Shown here piece by piece: positions 1 through 7,113 of a stretch of 7,160 nt of DNA. The DNA comes from an uncultured Pseudomonadota bacterium (GTDB lineage: Bacteria; Pseudomonadota; Gammaproteobacteria; Burkholderiales; Eutrophovitaceae): positions 1 through 7,160 of the forward strand of contig CAJXPC010000086.1 of the NCBI GenBank assembly GCA_913057845.1, written 5' to 3'. Below the pieces are notes generated by a model. That model made no database searches, had not been told where the DNA came from, and saw only the letters and a program-made list of their open reading frames with translations. Numbering within the stretch: position 1 is the first letter of the stretch; each line of letters starts with the position of its first letter. The position numbers were made by a program, and so were the translations under genes.

Positions 1-47
1 GAGATGTAGAGAGGTCTCGTGGGCTCGGAGATGTGTATAAGAGACAG
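1..47 (+). other. Illumina Nextera i7-side adapter (artificial)
   Basis: This is library adapter, not genomic sequence. Bases 1-5 (GAGAT) match the end of the P7 primer, and bases 6-13 (GTAGAGAG) are an 8-base index that matches Nextera N707 (read as CTCTCTAC). Bases 14-28 are the Nextera read-2 primer segment (GTCTCGTGGGCTCGG), and bases 29-47 are the 19-bp Tn5 mosaic end AGATGTGTATAAGAGACAG. The exact reverse complement sits at 7114-7160. Genomic sequence begins at 48, inside a gene. The index assignment is from memory of the kit tables; the mosaic end and read-2 segment are unmistakable. Confidence 0.98.
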
Positions 48-927
48 ACGCTGGATTATGGTTAAAATCTATAGACACCAACGGACCGTCGCTATACTCC
101 AAAATTCCTTTTAATTTACCTTCTGAGGCATCTTTAATTTTTTGATTAACCTCTTCTACCGTTGTCGCCCGTTTAGCAATAAAGGATAAATCAACAAGCG
201 AGACATTAATCGTTGGCACGCGCATCGCGAAGCCATCCAACTTACCATTAAGCTCAGGCAGAACCAAACCAACTGCCGCTGCCGCCCCTGTTTTTGTTGG
301 TATCATTGACATGGTTGCGGAGCGCGCCCGACGCAAATCCTCGTGATACACATCCGTCAACACCTGATCATTCGTATAGGAGTGAATAGTCGTCATCAAC
401 CCGTTAACAACACCTATTGCATCGTTAAGCACCTTCACAACTGGAGCAAGACAATTGGTGGTACAAGAGGCATTCGATATCACCTCTGCTCTAGAGGTGA
501 GCACTTCATGGTTCACACCATAAACAATAGTAGCGTCAACATCTTTACCGCCAGGTGCAGAGATAACTACTTTCTTAGCCCCCGCCTGAATATGTGCGCT
601 CGATTTTTCTTTTGAGGCAAAAAAACCTGTGCACTCCAAAACAACATCGATTTTTAGCTCGCGCCAGGGCAAAGCGCTAGGATTACGTTCGGCAACAACT
701 TTAATTTTATCTCCATTAACTACAAGGCTATCTCCATCAATAGACACTTCGCCAGGGAATCGGCCGTGAGCCGTGTCATATTGAGTCAAATGCGCATTGG
801 TTGCCGCGTCACCAAGATCATTAATCGCGACAATCTCAATATCATGTTTCTTACCGCCCTCATAATGAGCCCTAAGAATATTTCTTCCAATGCGACCATA
901 ACCATTAATCGCGACACGTATCGTCAT
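48..927 (-). CDS. gap: Glyceraldehyde-3-phosphate dehydrogenase, class I (3' end missing)
   Basis: This enzyme catalyses the reversible NAD(P)-linked oxidation and phosphorylation of glyceraldehyde 3-phosphate to 1,3-bisphosphoglycerate in the cytosol, in glycolysis, gluconeogenesis or the Calvin cycle. Reading the minus strand from ATG at 927 gives 293 open codons with no stop before the adapter. Visible are the Rossmann dinucleotide motif INGYGRIGR (residues 8-16), the adenosine-binding region AINDLG (about 34-39), the active-site motif SNASCTTNC with catalytic Cys155, the base His182 ([10 protein letters not shown]) and the substrate-binding segment [18 protein letters not shown] (about 199-216). 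The family is about 335 residues, so roughly 40 C-terminal residues are lost at the adapter, not by mutation. The start is supported by a strong Shine-Dalgarno sequence 7 nt upstream. The gene follows tkt by 68 bp on the same strand. Erythrose-4-phosphate dehydrogenase (Epd), a paralogue that can occupy this position, is less likely because the [19 protein letters not shown] stretch is GAPDH-like. Confidence 0.95.
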
Positions 928-934
928 CTGTTAA

Positions 935-945
935 CTCCCTTCCTC
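935..945 (-). promoter_or_regulatory. Strong ribosome binding site of gap
   Basis: The minus strand reads GAGGAAGGGAG, with 7 nt between its last G (935) and the ATG at 927. It is the best Shine-Dalgarno sequence in the window and fixes the gap start. The other intact starts (tkt, ntrX, ntrY) lack a comparable site, so gap may be translated more strongly than its neighbours. That last point is inference. Confidence 0.8.
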
Positions 946-953
946 AATAATCA

Positions 954-980
954 TTTATAAACTTGCGCGCCAAACTTCAA
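954..980 (-). promoter_or_regulatory. Candidate sigma-70 promoter upstream of gap
   Basis: On the minus strand TTGAAG (980-975, 4/6 match to the -35 consensus) and TATAAA (959-954, 5/6 match to the -10 consensus) lie in the tkt-gap spacer. The spacing is 15 bp, shorter than the preferred 17, so the site would be weak or activator-dependent. It would start transcription near 946 and give a leader of about 20 nt carrying the Shine-Dalgarno sequence. There is no intrinsic terminator after tkt, so gap is probably also transcribed by readthrough. AT-rich spacers give such matches by chance. Confidence 0.3.
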
Positions 981-995
981 GGTTAAGCTTAGCGT

Positions 996-2993
996 CTAAT
1001 TTTTAATCGACTTAACAGCGCTCACAATTGCTTGAACGGTGATGCCAAAATGTTCGTATAAGGCCTCCGCAGGCGCTGATTCGCCAAAGGTATCTATCCC
1101 GACAACGGCTCCATTAGTGCCTACATATTTACGCCAAAAATCTGTAACGCCCGCCTCAACCGCTACTTTAGGCAACGCTGTTGGCAAAACATGCTCGCGA
1201 TATCCAGCATCCTGCCTATCAAAAACATTGGTAGAAGGCATCGACACAACACGGGTTGCAATTCCTTCGTTCTTTAATATTTTTTGAGCATCCACCGCAA
1301 GCGACACCTCAGATCCAGTCGCCAAAATTATTGCTTCAGGATGTTCTAAATTACGCAATACGTAAGCGCCCTTGGAAATATTTTTAATTTGTTCGTTTGT
1401 TTTCTCTTGGTGCGGCACGCCCTGTCTCGTCGCAAGTAAGCAGCTTGGCCCATCAACGCGGTCCAGCATAGCGCCCCATGCCACTAAAGTTTCCACGGCA
1501 TCACACGGCCTCCATACGTCTAAATTAGGTATTGAGCGCAAACTGGCTGCGTGCTCGACAGGCTGGTGGGTTGGACCATCTTCACCCAAGCCAATCGAGT
1601 CATGCGTGAAGACGAATAATGATCTGAGCTTCATTAATGCTGCCACGCGCAATGCATTACGACAATAATCAGAAAACACTAAGAACGTTGCGCCATAAGG
1701 AATAAAGCCGCCATGAAGCGCAAGTCCGTTCATGATGGCGGCCATCCCAAACTCTCGAACCCCATAAAACAAATAATTGCCTGAGCTCTCCTGGCTCAGA
1801 GGCCTTGATCCTGACCACATCGTCAAGTTAGAAGCAGCTAAATCGGCAGATCCGCCAATTAATTCATGCAAAATAGGGCCCATAAATTCCAACGCATTTT
1901 GTGATGCCTTGCGGGTGGCCAATTTCTCTGCCTTATCATTCCAAGCCCCAACTTCTTCGTCTAATTTTTTTGCCCAACCCTCTGGCGCCTGTCCGGAAAG
2001 GCGTCTCTCGAGCTCTTTACAAAGATCTGGAAATTCGGCTTGGTATCCGACCTGCCGTTGCCGCCACTCGTCCTCGTACGCTCGGCCACCAGCTTGGGCA
2101 TTCCATGCCGCATAAACCTCTTGCGGTATTTCGAATGGAGGATGAGGCCAACCTAAGGCCTGCCTTGTTGCGAGCACCTCATCTTCTCCCAAAGGAGCTC
2201 CATGAGCGGCACCTGTATTTTGTTTTTTTGGCGAACCCTTTCCGATGGTCGTCTTGCAACATATAAGTGTTGGTTGCTCGCTGTTGTCTTTAGCTTTTAT
2301 GATCGCCGCATCGATTTGGTCTAAGTCATGACCATCAACGTCTTTAATCACGCTCCAGCCATAAGCCTCAAACCGCTTAGGCGTATCGTCTGAAAACCAA
2401 CTGCTTATTTCGCCTTTTTCTGAATCAATAGAAATGCCGTTGTCGTCATAAAAAACAATTAGCTTATTTAAACCTAGTGTGCCTGCCAAAGAACAAACTT
2501 CATGGGAGAGTCCTTCCATTAAACACCCGTCCCCAAGAAAAACATAAGTAAAGTGATCGACAATCTCATGTCCCGGCCGATTGAAGTCCGTCGCTAATAC
2601 TTTTTCTGCTATTGCCATACCTACAGCATTGGCAACACCTTGCCCCAGCGGCCCCGTCGTGGTTTCGACCCCTGGGGTCAAACCATATTCCGGGTGTCCG
2701 GGGGTTCTTGAATGCAGTTGTCTAAAACTTTTAAGATCCCCAATACCTAAATCGTAACCCGTCAAATGAAGCAGAGAGTACAGCAACATAGAGCCATGCC
2801 CATTGGATACGACAAAACGATCTCGATTCGCCCATTTTGGATTAGCCGGATTGTGTTTTAGATGTTTTTGCCAGAGGACCGCTGCAATATCCGCCATCCC
2901 CATTGGCATTCCAGGATGTCCTGAATTGGCTTTTTGAACCGCATCCATGGATAAGACTCGGATCGCATCTGCATACTCTATATTTTTTGGCAT
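996..2993 (-). CDS. tkt: Transketolase
   Basis: This thiamine-diphosphate enzyme moves two-carbon ketol units between sugar phosphates (xylulose 5-phosphate to ribose 5-phosphate or erythrose 4-phosphate) in the pentose phosphate and Calvin cycles, in the cytosol. It is full length: 665 residues against about 663 for E. coli TktA. The N-terminal domain carries [10 protein letters not shown] (His26), SNGHGS (His66), GHPEYG (His100), the ThDP-Mg motif starting GDGCLMEG (154-161) and ending near N185, and His264 (GAAHGAP). The pyrimidine domain has TRKASQ (Arg361), LAASNL (Ser388), catalytic Glu414 in YGVREFGM, and [20 protein letters not shown] with His464, Asp472 and His476. The C-terminal domain includes ILATGSEV and closes with [14 protein letters not shown]. 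The start [20 protein letters not shown] aligns with family N-termini although no Shine-Dalgarno sequence is evident. The stop is TAG. It lies 142 bp after ntrX and 68 bp before gap, consistent with the first gene of a tkt-gap(-pgk-pyk-fba) operon. Confidence 0.97.
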   Translation of the reverse strand: MPKNIEYADAIRVLSMDAVQKANSGHPGMPMGMADIAAVLWQKHLKHNPANPKWANRDRFVVSNGHGSMLLYSLLHLTGYDLGIGDLKSFRQLHSRTPGHPEYGLTPGVETTTGPLGQGVANAVGMAIAEKVLATDFNRPGHEIVDHFTYVFLGDGCLMEGLSHEVCSLAGTLGLNKLIVFYDDNGISIDSEKGEISSWFSDDTPKRFEAYGWSVIKDVDGHDLDQIDAAIIKAKDNSEQPTLICCKTTIGKGSPKKQNTGAAHGAPLGEDEVLATRQALGWPHPPFEIPQEVYAAWNAQAGGRAYEDEWRQRQVGYQAEFPDLCKELERRLSGQAPEGWAKKLDEEVGAWNDKAEKLATRKASQNALEFMGPILHELIGGSADLAASNLTMWSGSRPLSQESSGNYLFYGVREFGMAAIMNGLALHGGFIPYGATFLVFSDYCRNALRVAALMKLRSLFVFTHDSIGLGEDGPTHQPVEHAASLRSIPNLDVWRPCDAVETLVAWGAMLDRVDGPSCLLATRQGVPHQEKTNEQIKNISKGAYVLRNLEHPEAIILATGSEVSLAVDAQKILKNEGIATRVVSMPSTNVFDRQDAGYREHVLPTALPKVAVEAGVTDFWRKYVGTNGAVVGIDTFGESAPAEALYEHFGITVQAIVSAVKSIKN

Positions 2994-3034
2994 CGTTTTA
3001 GCAACTTTTACATATCAATTAAGGGAAGTTCCAT

Positions 3035-3060
3035 CGGCACCAAATAATCGCTCTGTGCCG
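3035..3060 (-). repeat. Small GC-rich hairpin in the tkt leader
   Basis: The arms CGGCAC (3035-3040) and GTGCCG (3055-3060) are perfect 6-bp inverted repeats around a 14-nt AT-rich loop, 41 nt upstream of the tkt ATG. No U-run follows on the minus strand, so it is not an intrinsic terminator. It could be a leader-RNA hairpin or an operator half-site pair, or it could be chance. No known riboswitch is recognised. Confidence 0.3.
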
Positions 3061-3082
3061 TGCAGAATAAAGGCGTTATTTT

Positions 3083-3111
3083 ATCGTAACGACCACACAG
3101 CGTCTTGTAAG
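3083..3111 (-). promoter_or_regulatory. Weak candidate promoter for tkt-gap
   Basis: In the 142-bp ntrX-tkt intergenic region the minus strand has CTTACA (3111-3106, 4/6 to the -35 consensus) and TACGAT (3088-3083, 4/6 to the -10 consensus) with an ideal 17-bp spacer. The predicted start near 3076 would give a leader of about 80 nt containing the 3035-3060 hairpin. The matches are modest. The better argument for a promoter here is the size of the gap compared with the 2-bp and overlapping junctions upstream, and the change of function from signalling to carbon metabolism. I see nothing else in this stretch apart from a 7-bp AT-rich dyad at 3116-3144. Confidence 0.25.
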
Positions 3112-3135
3112 CGCCATGAATTAAAAAAATCACCT

Positions 3136-4386
3136 TCAATTCATAGCATCATTTTTGCGGGATGTTTTGATTCCTAATTGCTTCAGCTTTCGGTAAAGAT
3201 GGGTTCTTTCAATGCCCGCCTGGGTAGCTACCCGAGACATGTTCCCCCCCTCTTTCGCGAGGTGATATTCCAGATATTGCTTATCAAATATCTCACGCGC
3301 CGAACGATAATCTGTGTCAAAGTCAAAAGACGATGTCTCTATCATAGTATCTCGAGCAGAGTTTTCTAATACTGCCGTCACGTCATTGGCGCCAATTTCG
3401 TCTCCGACCGAGAATTGAGCGCTGGACAGCACAACAGCACACAGCTGGCTCAAATTAGCCGGCCAGTCAAAAGATCGAAGCTTATTTAGCGCAGCAACCG
3501 AAAAAGATTTGGCGGGGTATTTCTGAAAAAGAACCGATTTTGCAATTTCAATAACATCATCAATGCGATCTTTCAGTGGAGGCACATCTACCATCGTTTC
3601 GCAGATCAACTCATAGAGCCTAATATCAAATTGCTCTTGCGCCACAAGTGAGCCTAATTTAGCCGTCGAAGAGGCTATTACCCTCGTTCCAGCCTCTTGT
3701 AGGGTCCCCCAGCTGGAAATCAAATCTGCCTGTTGGGGCTTTTCCAACCGTCCGATCTCCTGAAAAAATACGACGCCCCCTCGACTCATCTCAACTAATT
3801 GCTCTCCCTTTGCTTCGTACTCTTGAGAGCTTGAAATAACAACCCAAGGTTTATTCGTTTTTTTTAATAAACTCGCACATTGGTCTGCGCCTGAACCAGG
3901 CGCCTCTAAAAACAAAACTGGTCCAGCCATTTTTATCAGCGCCTCACACTTTCGTTTAAGATGAAGCGCCGCTTCCGTTTTTCCCAGTGTAACGTAAACG
4001 GGTTCGCGGGCGCTGTCTCGAGATTGATCCCTAAGAGCCGCTGAAACCGTCGACAGTAGTTTTTGTAATGCGATAGGTTTTTCTAGGAATGAGTAAGCTC
4101 CTATCCGAGTCGCCTCTACAGCGGTATCAATTGTGCCATGCCCGGACATCATTACAATCGGCATTGTCATAAGGCCTGATGACGCCCACTCCTTCAGCAA
4201 ACTTACCCCATCCACATCCGGCATCCAAATGTCTAACAAGACAAGCTCAGGTCGAGCCTTCATAAACAGATCTCTTGCTTTTGCTGCATTTTCAGCAACA
4301 TCAACCTGGTGACCCTCTTCCCGAAGAATCTCTGAAAGCAATTCACGGATCCCGATTTCATCATCGACTACAAGAATTTTGCTCAT
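3136..4386 (-). CDS. ntrX: NtrX-type response regulator with a degenerate AAA+ domain
   Basis: Likely cytoplasmic DNA-binding partner of the kinase encoded just upstream. Residues 1-118 form a receiver with the acidic pocket D8-D9, phospho-acceptor Asp52 (LLDIWMPD), Ser81 (MSGHG) and Lys103 (EKP). Residues 370-410 are a Fis-type helix-turn-helix; GGNMSRVATQAGIERTHLYR matches the NtrX signature. The central region (about 135-345) still aligns with sigma-54 activator AAA+ domains (GGVVFFQEIGRL, VPPLKDRIDDV, WPANLSQL) but lacks every working motif. Walker A is EAPGSGADQ with no Lys, the GAFTGA segment is deleted, the Walker B Asp is Gln209, sensor I Asn is Thr241, both arginine-finger positions are changed (Asp254, Leu260), and the sensor II Arg is Ser313. 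At 416 residues it is shorter than usual NtrX (about 450-480). The frame is open throughout, so this is a maintained protein rather than a pseudogene. It starts 2 bp after ntrY, without a clear Shine-Dalgarno sequence, suggesting translational coupling. NtrX family assignment is confident; its targets are unknown. Confidence 0.88.
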   Translation of the reverse strand: MSKILVVDDEIGIRELLSEILREEGHQVDVAENAAKARDLFMKARPELVLLDIWMPDVDGVSLLKEWASSGLMTMPIVMMSGHGTIDTAVEATRIGAYSFLEKPIALQKLLSTVSAALRDQSRDSAREPVYVTLGKTEAALHLKRKCEALIKMAGPVLFLEAPGSGADQCASLLKKTNKPWVVISSSQEYEAKGEQLVEMSRGGVVFFQEIGRLEKPQQADLISSWGTLQEAGTRVIASSTAKLGSLVAQEQFDIRLYELICETMVDVPPLKDRIDDVIEIAKSVLFQKYPAKSFSVAALNKLRSFDWPANLSQLCAVVLSSAQFSVGDEIGANDVTAVLENSARDTMIETSSFDFDTDYRSAREIFDKQYLEYHLAKEGGNMSRVATQAGIERTHLYRKLKQLGIKTSRKNDAMN

Positions 4387-4388
4387 TG

Positions 4389-6560
4389 TTAAACCGTTTT
4401 TTTTAAATGTTTGGGATTTACAATTGTGTGTGATAGCGGCATGGTTATTTCAATCACCGCTCCAGGTTCCTCATTCCGGATCGCTACAGCTCCATCATGT
4501 TCTTCAACAATTTTTCTCACTATAGCCAGACCAAGGCCGGTGCCCTTCGCCTTAGTTGTGTAATAAGGATCGAACGCTCGGCTAAGCACTTCATCGGAAA
4601 ATCCAGGCCCATTATCGCGCACCCTTATCTGAGTCGTGTCTGATGTGACGGTGGTCTCAATCAAGATCTCTGGTGCCGCACGCTCAGAGACGGCTTGCTC
4701 TGCATTCTGAATTAAGTTATGAAGCACCTGCCTAAGCTTTCCTGTGTCTCCCCACAGAAATATCTCATCAGAAGCAAGGTTCGTTTCAATAGGCGCTGCA
4801 GTTGCCTGATACAGTCCAATAACATCCAATACCAAACCATTCACATCGATCAACTCTGATTTACGATCTGGGTTTCTAGAGTATTCATTAAATGCATTTA
4901 CCATTCCTTTTAGAGCGGCGACCTGATCAACTATCGTTTTGACGGACCGCTCAAGCATCGTGGCATCGTGTTCTTCCAGTTTAGGTCCTAGTCGGCGCGA
5001 TAAGCGCTCAGCTGACAGCTGTATCGGAGTAAGCGGGTTTTTTATCTCGTGAGCAAGCCTTTCGGCCACCTCTCCCCAGAGAGCTAATCGTTGCGCCTGA
5101 AGCAGATGGGTCACATCATCAAAAACCACTACAAACCCTGGAAACTCGCCGCCGCTCAACGTCGAAACTCGAACCAAAAGTATTTTTTTAGTTTCCTCAA
5201 CCACGATCTCTACCTGGCGCTCCCATTGAGATTTATCCGAACCCGACAAGCCAGTTCGGATAAGCACTCTCATTGCCTCTAAACCGTCTGGGTTAGACGC
5301 TCCTGAAGGCAAGGCGCCCTCCAGTGACTGGCCAAGAATTTGCTCTGCGCTGGGATTATATGCACGCAAGTTTAAACCCTCATCAAACGTTAATACGCCC
5401 GCAGACAAAGTCTCCAAAATACTCGACAAGTAAGCGTTACCTTGTGTAAGTGCTATTTCATGCTTTTCGGCTGCCTCCTTAGCCTCAGATAGTTGACCGG
5501 TCATCACGCTAAAAGACTCCGTCAAAAACCCCAGCTCGTCCCCGCGGCTTATAGGGGCCCTTTGACTAAAGTCCCCCTGTGCTACAGCTCGGGTCCCGGC
5601 TGCCAGGAAGCCCAGAGGCGCAGACAGGCGATTGCTAAACATAACCGCCATCAGCACAACACACAGGAGTGCGAGTCCTAAAGATAAAGTTAGCGCTAAC
5701 GTGTATAGCCGCTGCAACCCGTATCGTGATAACGATAGTTCCTGATAATCGCGATAAGCCACTTGGACCATAGCTGCGTCGCGCGCAAGCCTCTCGGGCA
5801 CTAATTGTGTAACCTGTAAAATTTGCATTTCTTCTTCTAGATGGTTGATGGGGACGACCACCCTTAGGAGCAAACCGACTTCCCCATTCTCCTCAATGCC
5901 AGCATAACTTTGTTGGAGTTGCGCTTGGCGTAGCATTGACTGTGTGGGGGCGAGCGGAATAATGCTGTCCGCTCCAGAATTAGAAGAGGCTACTACAGCT
6001 CCCGTCGTTGTTAAAAGCGTCGCCTCGCTAATGGCCGCTTGATCTCTAAGACTGTCAATTGAGGCTACTTGCGTAGCGGTATTTTGATATGAAAGGCTGA
6101 CTGCCATAGAGTCCGCCTTTCTTTGCAGCTCTCCTAAACCATTTTCTAGATTTGCCCGCCCAAGATTTAGTCCCCCCTCGAGTGCGCTGTCTACCCGTAT
6201 ATCAAACCAAGTCTCAATGGTGCCCGCTAAAAACTGAACCGAAATACCATACATAACCGCGCCTGGAACCACAGAGACCATTACAAATACGAGTATCAAC
6301 CGCACTGTCAACTTAGATCCAAACACACCTGCTCTATAACGCCTGATGGTCACCAAGACTTGGGCGCCCACTAAAATCATCAGGACAACGATAAGCCCCA
6401 CTCCAACCCCGAGGAGAATAGGCAGCTCATTAAAAACATCACTGGTTGTCGTGATTTGTGTCGACAGTAGATATAGAAGATAAAAACCAAAACAAAGCGA
6501 AACCGCAACAATCACACTTAGAGTCGTTTTTTTAAGCTTTTTGATGCGGGTTAATTTCAT
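4389..6560 (-). CDS. ntrY: NtrY-type membrane sensor histidine kinase
   Basis: Inner-membrane kinase predicted to autophosphorylate and pass phosphate to Asp52 of the adjacent NtrX; NtrYX systems elsewhere govern nitrogen, redox or respiratory functions. From ATG at 6560 it is 723 residues. Helices lie near 14-32, 47-70, 86-108 and 284-307. An extracytoplasmic sensor (about 110-283) opens with the NtrY-like TIETWFDIRVDSALEGGLNL. Then come HAMP (about 308-360), PAS (about 375-485) and the kinase core: H-box RLAHEIKNPLTP (His504), N-box HNLIQNAEQAV (Asn619), G1 DNGPGF (649-654), F-box FDPYYTTK (663-670) and G2 KGTGLGL (672-678). All catalytic motifs are intact, unlike the partner's AAA+ domain. 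A GTG at 6602 would add 14 residues but would overlap the upstream gene by 43 bp; the ATG shares one base with the upstream TGA (TGATG), is the better codon and gives a typical basic N-terminus (MKLTRIKKLKK). The input signal cannot be read from sequence. Confidence 0.93.
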   Translation of the reverse strand: MKLTRIKKLKKTTLSVIVAVSLCFGFYLLYLLSTQITTTSDVFNELPILLGVGVGLIVVLMILVGAQVLVTIRRYRAGVFGSKLTVRLILVFVMVSVVPGAVMYGISVQFLAGTIETWFDIRVDSALEGGLNLGRANLENGLGELQRKADSMAVSLSYQNTATQVASIDSLRDQAAISEATLLTTTGAVVASSNSGADSIIPLAPTQSMLRQAQLQQSYAGIEENGEVGLLLRVVVPINHLEEEMQILQVTQLVPERLARDAAMVQVAYRDYQELSLSRYGLQRLYTLALTLSLGLALLCVVLMAVMFSNRLSAPLGFLAAGTRAVAQGDFSQRAPISRGDELGFLTESFSVMTGQLSEAKEAAEKHEIALTQGNAYLSSILETLSAGVLTFDEGLNLRAYNPSAEQILGQSLEGALPSGASNPDGLEAMRVLIRTGLSGSDKSQWERQVEIVVEETKKILLVRVSTLSGGEFPGFVVVFDDVTHLLQAQRLALWGEVAERLAHEIKNPLTPIQLSAERLSRRLGPKLEEHDATMLERSVKTIVDQVAALKGMVNAFNEYSRNPDRKSELIDVNGLVLDVIGLYQATAAPIETNLASDEIFLWGDTGKLRQVLHNLIQNAEQAVSERAAPEILIETTVTSDTTQIRVRDNGPGFSDEVLSRAFDPYYTTKAKGTGLGLAIVRKIVEEHDGAVAIRNEEPGAVIEITMPLSHTIVNPKHLKKTV

Positions 6561-6562
6561 CA
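6558..6562 (-). promoter_or_regulatory. TGATG stop-start overlap coupling DUF4390 gene and ntrY
   Basis: The minus strand reads TGATG: the TGA stop of the DUF4390 gene (6562-6560) shares its A with the ATG of ntrY (6560-6558). No convincing Shine-Dalgarno sequence precedes it, only short G-rich pieces within the coding sequence (CTGGGTTATGGAT). This arrangement normally means ribosomes terminating on the first gene reinitiate on the second, so the two proteins would be made in linked amounts. Confidence 0.7.
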
Positions 6563-7113
6563 ATCCATAACCCAGCGATACCAGGGCGACGAGACTTCCC
6601 ACTTATCTGATTCCAAAGCTTCTAGCTGTAGCGCACTGGGAAGAGCGCCAGCCTCTAACCTCAATCGAACCTGGGCCTCATACTCGACCTCAGGCATCAG
6701 CTGCTCCGCATTAAACACCGCCAAATCCATAATGATTCCCGCGGCAGTGAGCACTTGTTCTAATGTGTCAAAGTTTTTGTCCCGCCCCCTCAATTTATCC
6801 CGTATATGATATTGACGAGTAAGTACATTATACGAAAGCCGATACGGTAAAGACGCCTCCACCACTGTTTGGTCCCAAATATTCCACCTTTGTCGCATGA
6901 CATTAAAATCAAGAACAAACGGTAGCGCGATTCCTTTATGAAGAGCGTCCTGAATAATCGGACTTAGATCTATATTGAAGGTGGCGTCCAAAGAAAATGT
7001 GGCGTCGTTTTGCTGCAGCTTGACGGACTGCACAATGATTCCTTCCGCAAAAGCGCTCGTCGTACACGAATAAATAATAGCTAATCGCAGAACTACTGCG
7101 ATCCAATTATTTC
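6560..7113 (-). CDS. DUF4390 domain exported protein (5' end missing)
   Basis: Protein of unknown function regularly found between rsmB and ntrY in Beta- and some Gammaproteobacteria. 183 residues are visible before the TGA stop. The frame stays open to the adapter, and its first visible residues form a signal peptide: a hydrophobic run (WIAVVLRLAIIYS) ending in TTSAFA before EGIIVQ, predicting signal peptidase I cleavage after AFA and a periplasmic location. An internal GTG at 7033 is therefore not the true start; the start codon lies only a few codons beyond the cut. The mature part matches the family: GIALPFVLDFNVMRQRW, the LSYNVLTRQYHI core, FDTLEQVLTAAG, an acidic VEYEAQVRLRLE strand, LPSALQLEAL, and the terminal W-E-V-S-S-P-W-Y-R-W. 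The ATG of ntrY overlaps its stop, suggesting it works with the kinase, perhaps on its periplasmic side. That role is inference from co-occurrence. Confidence 0.85.

Noticed and set aside
343..960. Plus-strand open frames of 90 and 64 codons (343-615, 766-960)
   Set aside because: They lie antisense to the well-supported gap gene, have no recognisable domains and have no credible ribosome binding site.
954..3060. Sigma-54 (-24/-12) promoters in the tkt and gap upstream gaps
   Set aside because: TGGCGC before gap and TGGTGC before tkt resemble a -24 element, but neither has the GC of the -12 element at the required distance.
3116..3144. T-run after the ntrX stop with a 7-bp ATGAATT/AATTCAT dyad, as a terminator
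   Set aside because: The stem is entirely AT-rich apart from one G-C pair, and the T-run lies in the loop rather than after the stem, so it does not form an intrinsic terminator.
1039..3369. Several plus-strand open frames opposite tkt and the start and end of its neighbours
   Set aside because: They are shadows of transketolase and ntrX codons; two of them overlap each other in different frames and none resembles a known protein.
3136..4386. ntrX as a decaying pseudogene
   Set aside because: The frame is uninterrupted, both end domains keep their key residues, and the remaining central region still aligns in order with the AAA+ fold.
5091..5681. Plus-strand open frames of about 60 codons inside ntrY
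   Set aside because: They are antisense to conserved PAS, HAMP and transmembrane coding sequence; composition and content are non-protein-like.
7046..7113. DUF4390 protein as a lipoprotein (Cys in the signal sequence)
   Set aside because: The residues before the Cys (I-Y-S-C) are a poor lipobox, and a good signal peptidase I site (AFA) follows six residues later.
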